Numbered from the stretch's first letter, positions 1-6,456 are shown. The stretch is DNA of 10,436 nt from Ktedonobacterales bacterium (GCA_015478575.1 JADMIN010000040.1:1-10436); one strand, 5' to 3'. The notes: generated by a model not told the origin, from the letters alone. A program made the numbers and translations.

Positions 1-558
1 CAGGTCGTCGTCGAACACGACGGTGTCGGCGTCGGCGGTCTCCGCCAGCTCCGCTGGCTGGCGGAGCAGCAGGACGAAGACCAGCGCGAAGATGCCGCTG
101 GGCACCACCTCGGAGAACAAGACCGCGGGTGCTCCCCCCACCAGCGCCGCCCCGAACCAACCGCCACCAATGAGCGGCGCGAGCAGGCCCGCGGAGAGCA
201 GCCACAGGAGCAGCGCGAGCAGCGGAACGTCAGCGAGCGTCGGCTCGCGCTCCGCCAGCCAGCGCACATACGCGCGCGCGCGCCAATAGAGCAGCCCCGT
301 GAGCGCGGTCAGGATGCCCTCACCAGCGAGCAGCCCAGCGAAATAGAGGTGCTTGGCGTTCGTGCCGAAGGTGACAAGTAAGGTGGAGAATAGCGAGAGC
401 GGGATCAACTGGGTGATGCGGTCGCCGAAGAGTTCAGCGGGCGTCGCCAACCCAAAGAGCGAGCGCACAATGAAGGCAATGAGGAGCGCTATCGCGGCGG
501 CCACAAGCGCCGAGCCGAACACGCCCCCAGGCGCCGCGCGGAGTGATGGTTTTCCCAT
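1..558 (-). CDS. Membrane protein, probable N-terminal membrane domain of a molybdopterin-dependent (sulfite oxidase-type) oxidoreductase, partial
   Basis: Open frame of 186 codons from the ATG at 558 running off the left edge without a stop. Hydrophobic segments sit at about residues 12-36, 68-90, 110-131 and 148-166, followed by an acidic cytoplasmic-looking stretch at the edge. The segment around residues 43-80, with a Gly-Asp-Arg-Ile-Thr turn, then Phe-Gly-Thr-Asn-Ala-Lys and a Gly-Leu-Leu-Ala-Gly-Glu helix, resembles the membrane anchor that precedes the catalytic domain in many actinobacterial and chloroflexal sulfite-oxidase-family enzymes; this is recollection of family style, and the molybdopterin domain itself is outside the window. 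The start is supported by a purine-rich AAGGGAGG about a dozen bases upstream. It lies 59 bases after the regulator gene on the same strand, so co-transcription is possible. Alternative: an unrelated four-helix membrane protein. Confidence 0.6.
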   Translation of the reverse strand, partial: MGKPSLRAAPGGVFGSALVAAAIALLIAFIVRSLFGLATPAELFGDRITQLIPLSLFSTLLVTFGTNAKHLYFAGLLAGEGILTALTGLLYWRARAYVRWLAEREPTLADVPLLALLLWLLSAGLLAPLIGGGWFGAALVGGAPAVLFSEVVPSGIFALVFVLLLRQPAELAETADADTVVFDDDL

Positions 559-617
559 GCGCGTTTGCCCCTCCCTTGAATACGCTCTCTACTTGGCCAG
601 AGTATACGGCGCAATTC

Positions 618-1328
618 TTACGGTTCTCTATCCTGATGTCGGCGGCGTGGCTGGATGGGTGCCTGAGAGAGCAGCGCCCCCGCGAGCACGAGGACATCGC
701 CCAGCCGACTCAATCCCGCGTGCGCCATGGCCCCTGGCGCACGGCGATACGATGGCGCGCCGCCCACCCGCGTCGGCGGCATGCGCTCGATCACACCCAT
801 GCTGAGCAAGCGCTCCAGGGTCGGCGTGATGTGGTCTCGCGTCCGTCCCGTCGCGCGCGCGAGCGTGAGTGCGGTGAGTGGCAGGGGTGCCGCGGACTGC
901 TCTAGGGCCAGGAGGGCGACGAGGAGTTCTAGCTCGCGCCAGCCAAGCTGGATCGGCGCTGGGGCAGCGGGATGGTCCTCTCCAAGAGGCTGCTCCGCGG
1001 GCGCGGCGAGCGGTGGCAGGGGCGCGGCGTCCGCTAGGGCGAGCGCGCCCAGGGGTGTGGCAGGCTCGAGCGTGTGGGCCAGGGGGCGAAAGCTGGGGAG
1101 TGCTCGTCCTAATGCGGCGAGCGTGGCGCGTGAGGGATTGCGGGCGCTGGCATAGCCGGACTCCAACTTCGAGAGGTAGCCTTTCGAGAGGCCTGTACGG
1201 GTGCTCAGCTCAGTCAGGCTCAGCCCCGCCACTTGTCGGGCCACGCGGAGGAGGTGCCCCCAGCCTCGTGCCCAGCGGTCATCCGCGCCAGCCGTCTCTG
1301 CTGTATCAGCCTGGTCATTCGCTCTCAT
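618..1328 (-). CDS. XRE-family transcriptional regulator with C-terminal winged-helix domain
   Basis: A 236-residue protein with two DNA-binding-type regions. Residues about 25-79 form an XRE/HTH_3 domain: LSLTELSTRTGLSKGYLSKLE is the classic turn and recognition helix, followed by the NPSRATLAALGRAL helix typical of the family. An Ala/Pro-rich linker covers about 90-126. Residues about 128-198 look like a winged helix (LELLVALLALEQ, then a recognition-like helix with GRTRDHITPTLERLLSMGVIER and a wing), as in MarR/PadR-type or phage-replication helix domains. The tail is basic. No metal-binding or ligand-binding residues stand out. The gene is divergent from the cupredoxin lipoprotein and upstream of the membrane oxidoreductase on the same strand, so either could be its target; that is inference. 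The ATG at 1328 has only a weak TAAGG ribosome site. Confidence 0.82.
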   Translation of the reverse strand: MRANDQADTAETAGADDRWARGWGHLLRVARQVAGLSLTELSTRTGLSKGYLSKLESGYASARNPSRATLAALGRALPSFRPLAHTLEPATPLGALALADAAPLPPLAAPAEQPLGEDHPAAPAPIQLGWRELELLVALLALEQSAAPLPLTALTLARATGRTRDHITPTLERLLSMGVIERMPPTRVGGAPSYRRAPGAMAHAGLSRLGDVLVLAGALLSQAPIQPRRRHQDREP

Positions 1329-1549
1329 AGAGCCTTACCTATAGGAGTCCGCGTCGGGAGTCCGCCGTAGACCTAGACGCCACCCTCGCGGGTACCATCG
1401 TTCAGAGACGAGAGGAGAGGCACGCATGTAAGCATGTAACCTCTGCCCGTACCTTACCACAGAGAACAAACCAGGCATGTGGCCGCTAGAGTCCATAGAG
1501 CCGATGCTCCTACGCTTCCGCGCGGGAGAAAGACAAGTGAGGAGAGGCA
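1329..1549. promoter_or_regulatory. Divergent intergenic region with short direct repeats
   Basis: This 221-base gap separates the minus-strand regulator from the plus-strand cupredoxin and must hold both promoters. Two copies of GGAGTCCGC (1344-1352 and 1357-1365) lie 13 bases apart just upstream of the regulator start, a plausible operator pair. A tandem GCATGTAA duplication occupies 1424-1439. A strong ribosome site AGGAGAGG (1540-1547) precedes the cupredoxin ATG. No convincing -35/-10 pair was identified. Confidence 0.35.
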
Positions 1550-2014
1550 ATGCGCTTATTCGCTGGGCAAGGTCGCATACGCACGCCATTCTGGCTCTTC
1601 AGCCTGCTGATCGCCATTGCGCTGGGCATCGCGGGCTGCGGTGGAGCGAGCGGCACAGGGTCCACTACGACACCTACGCCAACCGCTACGCCGACAACAC
1701 CCCCAACCGAAGTTCCCACCACGGCGCCCTCATCGACAGTGACCGTGCCGCCCAACACGGTCTTGGTACGCATCATCAACTTCAAATTCCTCCCCAGCGC
1801 GGTGACGATCAAAAAGGGCATGAAAGTCCTCTGGCTCAATACCGCTGATACGGATCATACGGCGACAAGCCTGTCTGGTGACCCGGCGTCCTTTGACGGA
1901 CCAGTGGGCGCCTCAGGCGGAACCTTCACCTTCACGTTTACCGTGGCAGGGACCTATAACTATCACTGCGCCATTCATCCATCCATGCTTGCCACTATCA
2001 CCGTAACGTCGTAG
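1550..2014 (+). CDS. Cupredoxin-domain (plastocyanin-like) lipoprotein
   Basis: A 154-residue blue-copper electron carrier predicted to be tethered outside the membrane. Residues 1-30 form a lipoprotein signal: basic N-terminus, hydrophobic helix from about 14 to 28, and a lipobox ending IAG-C with the acylated cysteine at 30. Residues 31-67 are a Thr/Pro/Ser-rich flexible linker. Residues 68-154 are a single cupredoxin domain with FKFLPSAVTIKKGMKVLWLN, first ligand His103 in DTDHTATS, and the C-terminal loop YHCAIHPSM supplying Cys140, His143 and Met146, a complete type-1 copper site with C-x2-H-x2-M spacing. The family shuttles electrons between respiratory or copper oxidase partners; the partner here is unknown, although a putative molybdo-oxidoreductase lies beyond the divergent regulator. 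The start is fixed by AGGAGAGG immediately upstream and by the signal peptide. Confidence 0.93.
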   Translation: MRLFAGQGRIRTPFWLFSLLIAIALGIAGCGGASGTGSTTTPTPTATPTTPPTEVPTTAPSSTVTVPPNTVLVRIINFKFLPSAVTIKKGMKVLWLNTADTDHTATSLSGDPASFDGPVGASGGTFTFTFTVAGTYNYHCAIHPSMLATITVTS

Positions 2015-2361
2015 CGCTCACGTCGTAGCTCACACTCGTTTCAACAAGGGGAAGTGCCACAGCCGCGCTCCCCTTGCGTCTGATCCCCCGTGTGTCTGGG
2101 CGATGGACCTACGTCCGCTTTCCCTACGTCCGCGCTGGCGCCCTGGCAGAGACGAGTAGCCCGCCACCCACCGCATGGTCATCGTTGAACACCCCACCCT
2201 TCACCTTCTCCTATCGGTCTGTCCGTCCGCCTGTCCGGCTGTGACCTTCTTCAGCCTGGCGGATGAAGGACTAGAGGCAGTTGCAAAACGCGAGGCAGTG
2301 TACAAGCAATCCGTTAAACGACCGTCAGCAGGCGTGGTTTGGATTGAGGGAGCGACGCGTG
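2015..2361. other. Gene-free region between convergent cupredoxin and GNAT genes
   Basis: No supported gene in this 347-base stretch. It begins with a short direct duplication of ACGTCGTAGC just over the cupredoxin stop, then a stem-loop (2045-2076). CCTACGTCCGC occurs twice between about 2108 and 2135. The rest, including the pyrimidine-rich segment at about 2190-2260, shows no recognisable RNA or coding signal. Confidence 0.5.
2045..2076 (+). terminator. Possible terminator stem-loop after cupredoxin gene
   Basis: An 8-bp perfect inverted repeat, CAAGGGGA (2045-2052) and TCCCCTTG (2069-2076), with a 16-base GC-rich loop, 31 bases after the cupredoxin stop. There is no T-run after it, so Rho-independent function is uncertain; position and symmetry are the only support. 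Confidence 0.35.
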
Positions 2362-2838
2362 CTACTGGGCGCCGCGCACGGCAAGTTGGTATACGGGTTC
2401 TCCCCAACGCTCGGTGCCACTCAGGTAGAAACCGGCGGCAAGGTAGAGGCGCTGTGCCTGGCGATTCTCCGGGTGAACCACCAGTTGCAATAGCTGGCAG
2501 GTCGGATGCTCCCGCTTGACCAGCTCGATGAAGCACCGCAGTGCCGCCCTGCCATAGCCACGACCCTGGTACCGCTGGTCAATGAAGAAATGGAAGATCC
2601 AGTACTGGTCTGGAGTGCCGGACTCGTAGGCGAGCGCGACGAACCCGACCATCGTGGGGCCCGCATAGATGGCGTAGGGGATCCACGTTGCGCCGCCGAG
2701 GTGGAGGTAGGCCTTGGCCAGCGCGATGGCGACGATGGGGGTGTAGTCGGCAACGAAGCGTTGCTGGTCAGGGAACACAGCAAGGTGGAGCGCGTCCTGC
2801 CAGTTCGCTTGCGTAACCTCGCGCAACTCGACATCCAT
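2362..2838 (-). CDS. GNAT family N-acetyltransferase (BltD/PaiA-like polyamine acetyltransferase style)
   Basis: A 158-residue single-domain GNAT enzyme that would transfer an acetyl group from acetyl-CoA to an amine. The acetyl-CoA pyrophosphate-binding motif A is clear: FFIDQRYQGRGYGRAAL at about 84-100, with the Q/R-x-x-G-x-G signature at 91-96. Motif B follows as VHPENRQAQRLYLAAGF (121-137), with the typical Asn125 and catalytic-type Tyr132, and the C-terminal strand ends with GEPVYQL. The N-terminal REVTQANWQDALHLAV and the FHFFIDQRYQG strand resemble the BltD/PaiA spermidine acetyltransferase group, but substrate cannot be assigned from sequence alone. The frame is open for about 420 bases further upstream, but that part has no family similarity and overlaps the transposase remnant; the ATG at 2838 has an ideal AAGGGGGG ribosome site (2843-2850). 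Confidence 0.87.
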   Translation of the reverse strand: MDVELREVTQANWQDALHLAVFPDQQRFVADYTPIVAIALAKAYLHLGGATWIPYAIYAGPTMVGFVALAYESGTPDQYWIFHFFIDQRYQGRGYGRAALRCFIELVKREHPTCQLLQLVVHPENRQAQRLYLAAGFYLSGTERWGEPVYQLAVRGAQ

Positions 2839-3023
2839 AGATCCCCCCTTGGTCCCGTCAGCAAAGCACTCCCACGTATCACCCAGGTAGGTCACCGGCG
2901 CCGTGGATCCAGAGCACAGATCTCGGCCTGCTCGGAAGGCGACCTCAGAGTACTCGCCTGGGAACGTGACCGAGCGCCCGTGGGATCTGCGCACCAGGCC
3001 GCACACACCCGCTCGCTGTGCAC

Positions 3024-3832
3024 TCACACGGATGGCAGGCGCACCAAGCGCCTGATGCACACCAGCAGCACCGCGACCGCGAACCAACTGCGATAGACGC
3101 CGAAAAGGCGGTCCCAGCGGATCAGGAGCCGGCGGAAGTTGCCCAGCCACGCGAAGGTCCGTTCCGCCTTGTACCGCTGCCGATAGTCCTACGTGCGCAC
3201 CACGACTGGGCGTCCCCGCTTGGCCTTCCAGTTCGCCGGGCGTCGCTTGGGCGGGATGCACATCCCGATGCCGCGGCGCCGCAAGATCTGGCGAAACCCA
3301 CTACTATCATACCCCCGGTCCGCTACGAGCTTCTCGGGCCGCTGCTTCGGACGCCCGCGCGGTCGAGCCACCCGAATCGTGTCTAAGGTCTGCTGAGCCA
3401 GACGCATCTCCGCACGGCCAGCACTGTCCAGGTGGAACCCCAAGGGGAGTCCATTGCTGTCGACAACGAGCATCCACTTGGTGCCCTTGCCCTTCCTGGT
3501 CAAGCCGACCTTCTCGCCTCCCCGCTTGGCAGGCACGAACGAGCCGTCGAGGAAGGCTATGGCCCAATCGAGTTGGCCCTGCCGGTCGAGCATCGTCCGC
3601 CAGATGAGCTCCCAGACGCCCTCTTCTCCCCAACGTTGGAGGCGCCGCCACGCCGTCGTCGGTGCGCCGTACTCGCGTGGGAGATCCTGCCACCTGGCAG
3701 CCCGTGATGAGAACATAGAGGATAGCTTCGATCGTACGACGGTCGTCCGCGCGGTCGTCCGGTATGTGCTGGTGGCGGCAGGAGGGGGGGGATGAAGTCC
3801 CATTGCCGGTCCGTGAAGCGAATTCCGCTCAT
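3024..3832 (-). pseudogene. IS5-family transposase, degraded (two frameshifts, one in-frame stop)
   Basis: Joined across lesions this is about 269 codons, the normal length of an IS5-family DDE transposase. It starts at 3832 with MSGIRFTDRQWDFIPPLLPP. Near 3750 the frame slips (family-like text continues as DDRRTIEAILYVLITGC in another frame; loss of two bases would explain it). Near 3695 an extra base shifts it again, continuing WQDLPREYGAPTTAWRRLQRW and onward. The frame then holds FLDGSFVPAKRGGEKVG (first catalytic Asp) and LVADRGYDSSGF (second Asp). An in-frame TAG at 3189-3191 interrupts it; beyond it the same frame continues DYRQRYKAERTFAWLGNFRRL with the catalytic Glu (3162-3164) and stops at TGA 3024-3026. 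The type resembles the IS427-like groups, where one orfA/orfB frameshift can be programmed, but two slips plus a stop before the catalytic Glu make an active enzyme unlikely. Confidence 0.9.
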
Positions 3833-3859
3833 GCGAGCAGGCTAATTCATCCCGCGACT

Positions 3860-3875
3860 GTTTTGGGACCGGCTC
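3860..3875 (-). repeat. Candidate terminal inverted repeat of the IS5 element
   Basis: Read on the minus strand, 3875-3860 is GAGCCGGTCCCAAAAC, 28 bases before the transposase start and flanked by CTA. Ends of the form GAG(C)C-GTCCCAAAAC are, from memory, common among IS5-family elements. The partner end was not found, so the call is tentative. Confidence 0.35.
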
Positions 3876-3924
3876 TAGGCCACAGCCCTGAAAGTGAAGC
3901 GCGTCATCTATCCATCGGCGCCAA

Positions 3925-4100
3925 TAGTATTGTGCGCAAAGGGAGCTTTGCGGGCATGTGACACAATGGAGACTTCTACGCCTGCTTTGCACTATCGGTG
4001 TTTCATTTAGGAAACAGAAGCGCGTGACAAAGAGTCGGCGGGCGGGCACACGCTACTCTTGTGTTCATTGCGCGCAAATCCCACTTTGCGCGCAATATTC
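3925..4100. repeat. Imperfect palindromic element with hairpin ends (MITE/REP-like or recombination site)
   Basis: The right arm contains a perfect inverted repeat: ATTGCGCGCAAA (4067-4078), spacer TCCCAC, TTTGCGCGCAAT (4085-4096). The left arm holds a diverged relative, ATTGTGCGCAAA (3929-3940), spacer GGGAGC, TTTGCGGGCATG (3947-3958). The two arms are inverted copies of each other over about 45 bases, the match running on through ACACAA outside the hairpins. Between them lies a third hairpin, TGTTTC (3999-4004), loop ATTTAG, GAAACA (4011-4016), near the centre of symmetry. The whole therefore reads as one decayed palindrome of about 175 bases. It could be a non-autonomous miniature element, an extragenic palindrome family, or a paired site for the neighbouring recombinase. 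Confidence 0.7.
4067..4096. repeat. Perfect 12-6-12 inverted repeat, candidate tyrosine recombinase core site
   Basis: Two perfect 12-base arms around a 6-base asymmetric spacer, 30 bases in all. Known tyrosine recombinase core sites have two inverted arms of about 11-13 bases around 6-8 bases (dif is 11-6-11, loxP is 13-8-13). It lies about 210 bases beyond the stop codon of the tyrosine recombinase gene. Geometry and proximity are seen; function is inference, and the spot may simply be a hairpin repeat. Confidence 0.4.
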
Positions 4101-4136
4101 CCGCCGCGACGAACACACCGATTCCTTGAACAGAAA

Positions 4137-4196
4137 CGTGCGCGAGTGGACGTGCGCGAGTGGACGTGCGCGAGTGGACGTGCGCGAGTGGACGTG
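4137..4196. repeat. 14-bp tandem repeat, 4.3 perfect copies
   Basis: The unit CGTGCGCGAGTGGA is repeated four times without mismatch (4137-4150, 4151-4164, 4165-4178, 4179-4192), followed by CGTG. It is noncoding, between the palindromic element and the 3' end of the recombinase gene. Perfect identity suggests recent expansion. Confidence 0.95.
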
Positions 4197-4309
4197 AAGG
4201 GCAGGAAGGGGTCAGAAGTGTGGCACAGGATGCCATGCCGCTCTTCTGAGGTGATCGGTAGGTGTCAAGACCTATGCGTCAGGACCTTGCGTTGCCAAGC
4301 CACTGTGCC

Positions 4310-6085
4310 TTAGCTTGCGCTCTCCGCTTCCTGCTGTGTGGGCGCGTGCCCGGCGGGGGGTGTGGCGTCTGGCTGAGCGTGCGCCGCTGGTCCAGCGGGT
4401 GGCCCAGGGGCAGCAGTGGCAGGCAGCGGGGTGGCAGGCAGCGGGGTGGCAGGCAGCGGGGTGGCAGGCAGCGGGGAGAGCGCGAAGGCCCGACGGTGAC
4501 GCCGCGCGTCCAAGTGTGCTAGATAGCCCTGCGTCGTGCGAATATCGAAGTGACCGAGCCAGCCGCGCACGTGCTCAACCGACGCTGGCGGTCGCCCAGT
4601 GGCCTCGTTGCCCTCCAACAGCGCGACCGCGGTGCTGTGGCGGAGCGCGTGCGGCGAGATCACGCGCGTATCTCCACCATGAGATGGCCCATCAGCATCG
4701 GCGTCCCTCCGCCCGCCCAGGGTCGCCAGCCAGTGTGCCTCCACCCGATCTACAATCCGCCGAATGTCTGTGGGGCTGAGCCGACGGTAGGCCCGGCGTT
4801 CTCGCCACTCGCTCGCCGTCTCTTCGTCACCTACTCCTTCGTCACCTACTCCTTCGTCGCCCGCCGCCATACCGGTCGCGGCGGGGGAGCAACGCCGCCG
4901 ACCAGCGGAAAGAAAGAGCGGTGTCTCACGGTCGCTGGCGCGCTCCCACCTCCGCCCGGTGGCGCGCAGGTACGCTTGGAGCGTCTCGACCAGGGGAACC
5001 GCGAGCGGGAGCGTACGCCCACCACGCTGGCCCTTGGTCTTGGCATCTGGCAGAATGAGCCACCATTCCTCGCGCCCCGCGTGCCACTCGCGGCTGAGGT
5101 CGCCGACATCTAGTTCGCTCACCTCCACGGCACGCAGCCCGGTCGCGAGTGCCAGCGCGATCAACGCATGGTCGCGCTGGCCGGTCCGTGCGCCCGTCAG
5201 CCCAGCGCGCGAGCGCGGCAGTTCGCCCGAAGCCGCCGCGCTTTCTGTGTCGCCCTCTGTGTCGCCCTCTGTGTCGCCCTCTGTGTCGCGCCGCGCGTGT
5301 GGCATGCCCCAGGGCGAGGGCACCCCCCTTGTGGGTGCGCGGGCTGCTTCGAGGAACCGCTCCCACTCTGGCTCCGCCAGCACCTGATAGGGCCGCCGCC
5401 GCTCGATGCTCAGGCGCCGCAATGCCGCACGAATGCGATCGGGCGTCAGATGCGTCAGGGAGCCGACAAGTGCGCAGTGACAAAGAAACTGGCGGAGGGC
5501 CGTGAGCCGGATATTGACGGTCGCGGGGGCCAGCGGTCCAGGCGCTGGCGGTGGCGGTGCCGCCATGTGGCTCGCCTCTGTGGCGGCTGGCCCATCTGCC
5601 GTCGCGTCTCCGGCCGCGAGCATCCGCCGCGAGGTGCCAGTAAGCCTGGGCGCGCGTGACGCCTCCGTGGCGCCTCTCCCCACCCCACGATCACGCTCGG
5701 CAGTGGCCCGCAAGGCGAGGGCGCCGCGGTAGGCCAGCAGCAGATCGAACGTGAGCATACTGAGTTCTCCAGGCACGCCAGGAGTCTCGAAGAAGTAGCG
5801 TAGGGCCTTCTCATACTCGCGGCGTGTGCGGCCTGGGTTGAGCGACGCTTGCCAACGCGGCAGCTCTCGTAGCCAGGTAGGCTCATCCGGCGCCCCCGCC
5901 GCCTCGTCGCCCTCCTGATCGCCGTTCCGCTGGCGGTGCGCGGGCGGAGTGAGCGGGTGATCGAGCAGTCTAGTGGCGACCGTATCGCTCGGTGGCACAT
6001 CCGCCCCGCTCGTCGGCGAGTCGTCCCGCTCCTCGTGTTCGCCCTCGCCCAGGTCCTCAGACTCCCAGTCGTCGTTGGTGTCCAT
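4310..6085 (-). CDS. Large tyrosine recombinase/integrase with low-complexity insertions
   Basis: A 591-residue tyrosine recombinase, roughly twice the usual 300. After an acidic extension (1-65), a SAM-like core-binding domain starts at WLRELPRWQASLNPGRTRREYEKAL and resumes after an insert as ATVNIRLTALRQFLCHCALV. The catalytic domain is complete: Arg318 in ATGLRAVEVSELDVGDL, Lys349/351 in the beta-hairpin AKTKGQRGGRTLPL, His479-x-x-Arg482 in HALRHSTAVALLE, His512 in GWLGHFDIRTTQGY and nucleophile Tyr521. Inserts rich in Ala, Pro, Gly and Asp occur at about 127-185, 248-303, 392-427 and 457-473, with a Pro/Ala tail from 537; three contain tandem repeats at DNA level. Its ATG at 6085 lies two bases after the receiver gene's stop, implying translational coupling; an in-frame ATG at 6124 would overlap that gene and lacks a ribosome site. 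Xer-like versus mobile-element role is undetermined. Confidence 0.9.
   Translation of the reverse strand: MDTNDDWESEDLGEGEHEERDDSPTSGADVPPSDTVATRLLDHPLTPPAHRQRNGDQEGDEAAGAPDEPTWLRELPRWQASLNPGRTRREYEKALRYFFETPGVPGELSMLTFDLLLAYRGALALRATAERDRGVGRGATEASRAPRLTGTSRRMLAAGDATADGPAATEASHMAAPPPPAPGPLAPATVNIRLTALRQFLCHCALVGSLTHLTPDRIRAALRRLSIERRRPYQVLAEPEWERFLEAARAPTRGVPSPWGMPHARRDTEGDTEGDTEGDTESAAASGELPRSRAGLTGARTGQRDHALIALALATGLRAVEVSELDVGDLSREWHAGREEWWLILPDAKTKGQRGGRTLPLAVPLVETLQAYLRATGRRWERASDRETPLFLSAGRRRCSPAATGMAAGDEGVGDEGVGDEETASEWRERRAYRRLSPTDIRRIVDRVEAHWLATLGGRRDADADGPSHGGDTRVISPHALRHSTAVALLEGNEATGRPPASVEHVRGWLGHFDIRTTQGYLAHLDARRHRRAFALSPLPATPLPATPLPATPLPATAAPGPPAGPAAHAQPDATPPAGHAPTQQEAESAS
4416..4475. 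repeat. 15-bp in-frame tandem repeat, 4 perfect copies
   Basis: The unit GTGGCAGGCAGCGGG occurs four times without mismatch inside the recombinase gene and encodes (Pro-Leu-Pro-Ala-Thr)4 in the C-terminal tail after the catalytic domain. The unit length is a multiple of three, so copy number can change without breaking the frame. Confidence 0.95.
4822..4861. repeat. 15-bp in-frame tandem repeat, about 2.7 copies
   Basis: The unit CTTCGTCACCTACTC is present twice in full (4822-4836, 4837-4851) and then as a partial diverging copy. On the minus strand it encodes Gly-Asp-Glu-Gly-Val repeats in the insert between the beta-hairpin lysine and the HxxR box of the recombinase. Confidence 0.9.
5245..5290. 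repeat. 12-bp in-frame tandem repeat, about 3.8 copies
   Basis: The unit CTGTGTCGCCCT is repeated three times exactly (5245-5256, 5257-5268, 5269-5280) plus ten further bases. It encodes Asp-Thr-Glu-Gly repeats in the insert between the core-binding and catalytic domains of the recombinase, again a multiple of three. Confidence 0.95.
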
Positions 6086-6087
6086 CT

Positions 6088-6456
6088 TCAGCTCACCGCC
6101 TCGATGGCGGCGAGCAACTGCCATCGGGTGAAGGGTTTGATCAGTTGGCCAGCGGTCCGGGGAATATCGGGCGCTGAGAGTCGTACGGTGGATGACATGA
6201 GGATGATCTTGTGCCCAGCGCTTCTGAGCCGTGGATCCGCCGCGACCTCTTGGCAGACCCCCAGCCCATCCAAGAGCGGCATGACAATATCCAGCAACAG
6301 AATCTGTGGCTCGACCACCGCGCGCAAGCGCCCCAGAGCCTCACGGCCATTGGCGGCGGTGGTCACGCGGTGGCCCCGCGGCGCAAGGATAGAGCTAACC
6401 ATCTCGCGGATCGGCGTGCTGTCATCAACGACGAAAACGGGCGCGGGAGCGGGCAT
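6088..6456 (-). CDS. Stand-alone CheY-like response regulator receiver protein
   Basis: A 122-residue single receiver domain with no output domain. Acidic pair Asp11-Asp12 in VFVVDDSTPIREMV, phosphoacceptor Asp56 in ILLLDIVMPLLDGLGV, the switch Ser88 in KIILMSSTV, and Lys107 in LIKPFTRWQLLAAI are all present, so phosphorylation by a histidine kinase is expected. No kinase gene is in the window. The ATG at 6456 has a good ribosome site (GAGAGGAGAGAC upstream). The recombinase gene begins two bases after its TGA (6088-6090), so the two are almost certainly one operon. Single-domain receivers normally act by protein-protein contact; that this one controls the recombinase is inference from gene order only. 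Confidence 0.93.
   Translation of the reverse strand: MPAPAPVFVVDDSTPIREMVSSILAPRGHRVTTAANGREALGRLRAVVEPQILLLDIVMPLLDGLGVCQEVAADPRLRSAGHKIILMSSTVRLSAPDIPRTAGQLIKPFTRWQLLAAIEAVS

Larger units (their letters stand above)
3024..3875 (-). mobile_element. Remnant of an IS5-family insertion sequence
   Basis: Extent is taken from the transposase remnant plus the candidate terminal sequence on its upstream side (3860-3875). No matching inverted repeat was recognised in 2839-3023 on the other side, so that end is either diverged or deleted and the left boundary is unknown. Target-site duplication could not be identified. Confidence 0.5.
3833..4309. other. Gene-free, repeat-rich region downstream of the recombinase gene
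   Basis: About 477 bases with no supported coding sequence. In order it contains the candidate IS end, a large imperfect palindromic element (about 3925-4100), a 14-bp tandem array (4137-4196) and about 110 bases before the recombinase stop with only weak symmetry: TAGGT/ACCTA around 4259-4274 is a 5-bp hairpin. No strong terminator with a T-run is visible for the recombinase transcript. Confidence 0.6.

Noticed and set aside
727..1330. Plus-strand open frames opposite the XRE regulator
   Set aside because: They are Arg/Ser/Ala-rich translations of high-GC DNA antisense to a well-supported gene.
2839..3261. N-terminal extension of the GNAT gene to 3261
   Set aside because: The added residues are low-complexity, have no GNAT similarity, overlap the antisense of nothing conserved and run into the transposase remnant; a strong ribosome site supports the start at 2838.
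3189..4049. A 286-codon minus-strand open frame covering the transposase and sequence upstream of it
   Set aside because: Only the part from about 3695 downward resembles transposase; the N-terminal part is the wrong frame of the transposase start and intergenic repeat DNA. Treated as a pseudogene instead.
4137..4196. CRISPR-like array
   Set aside because: The units are 14 bases, contiguous and without spacers, so this is a plain tandem repeat; the same holds for 9909-9978.
4003..4236. Small minus-strand open frame across the 14-bp array and palindrome
   Set aside because: The product is a translation of repeats and hairpins, with no ribosome site or recognisable domain.
6086..6124. Recombinase start at the ATG at 6124
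   Set aside because: It would overlap the receiver gene, has no ribosome site and adds only 13 residues; the ATG two bases after the receiver stop fits a coupled operon.
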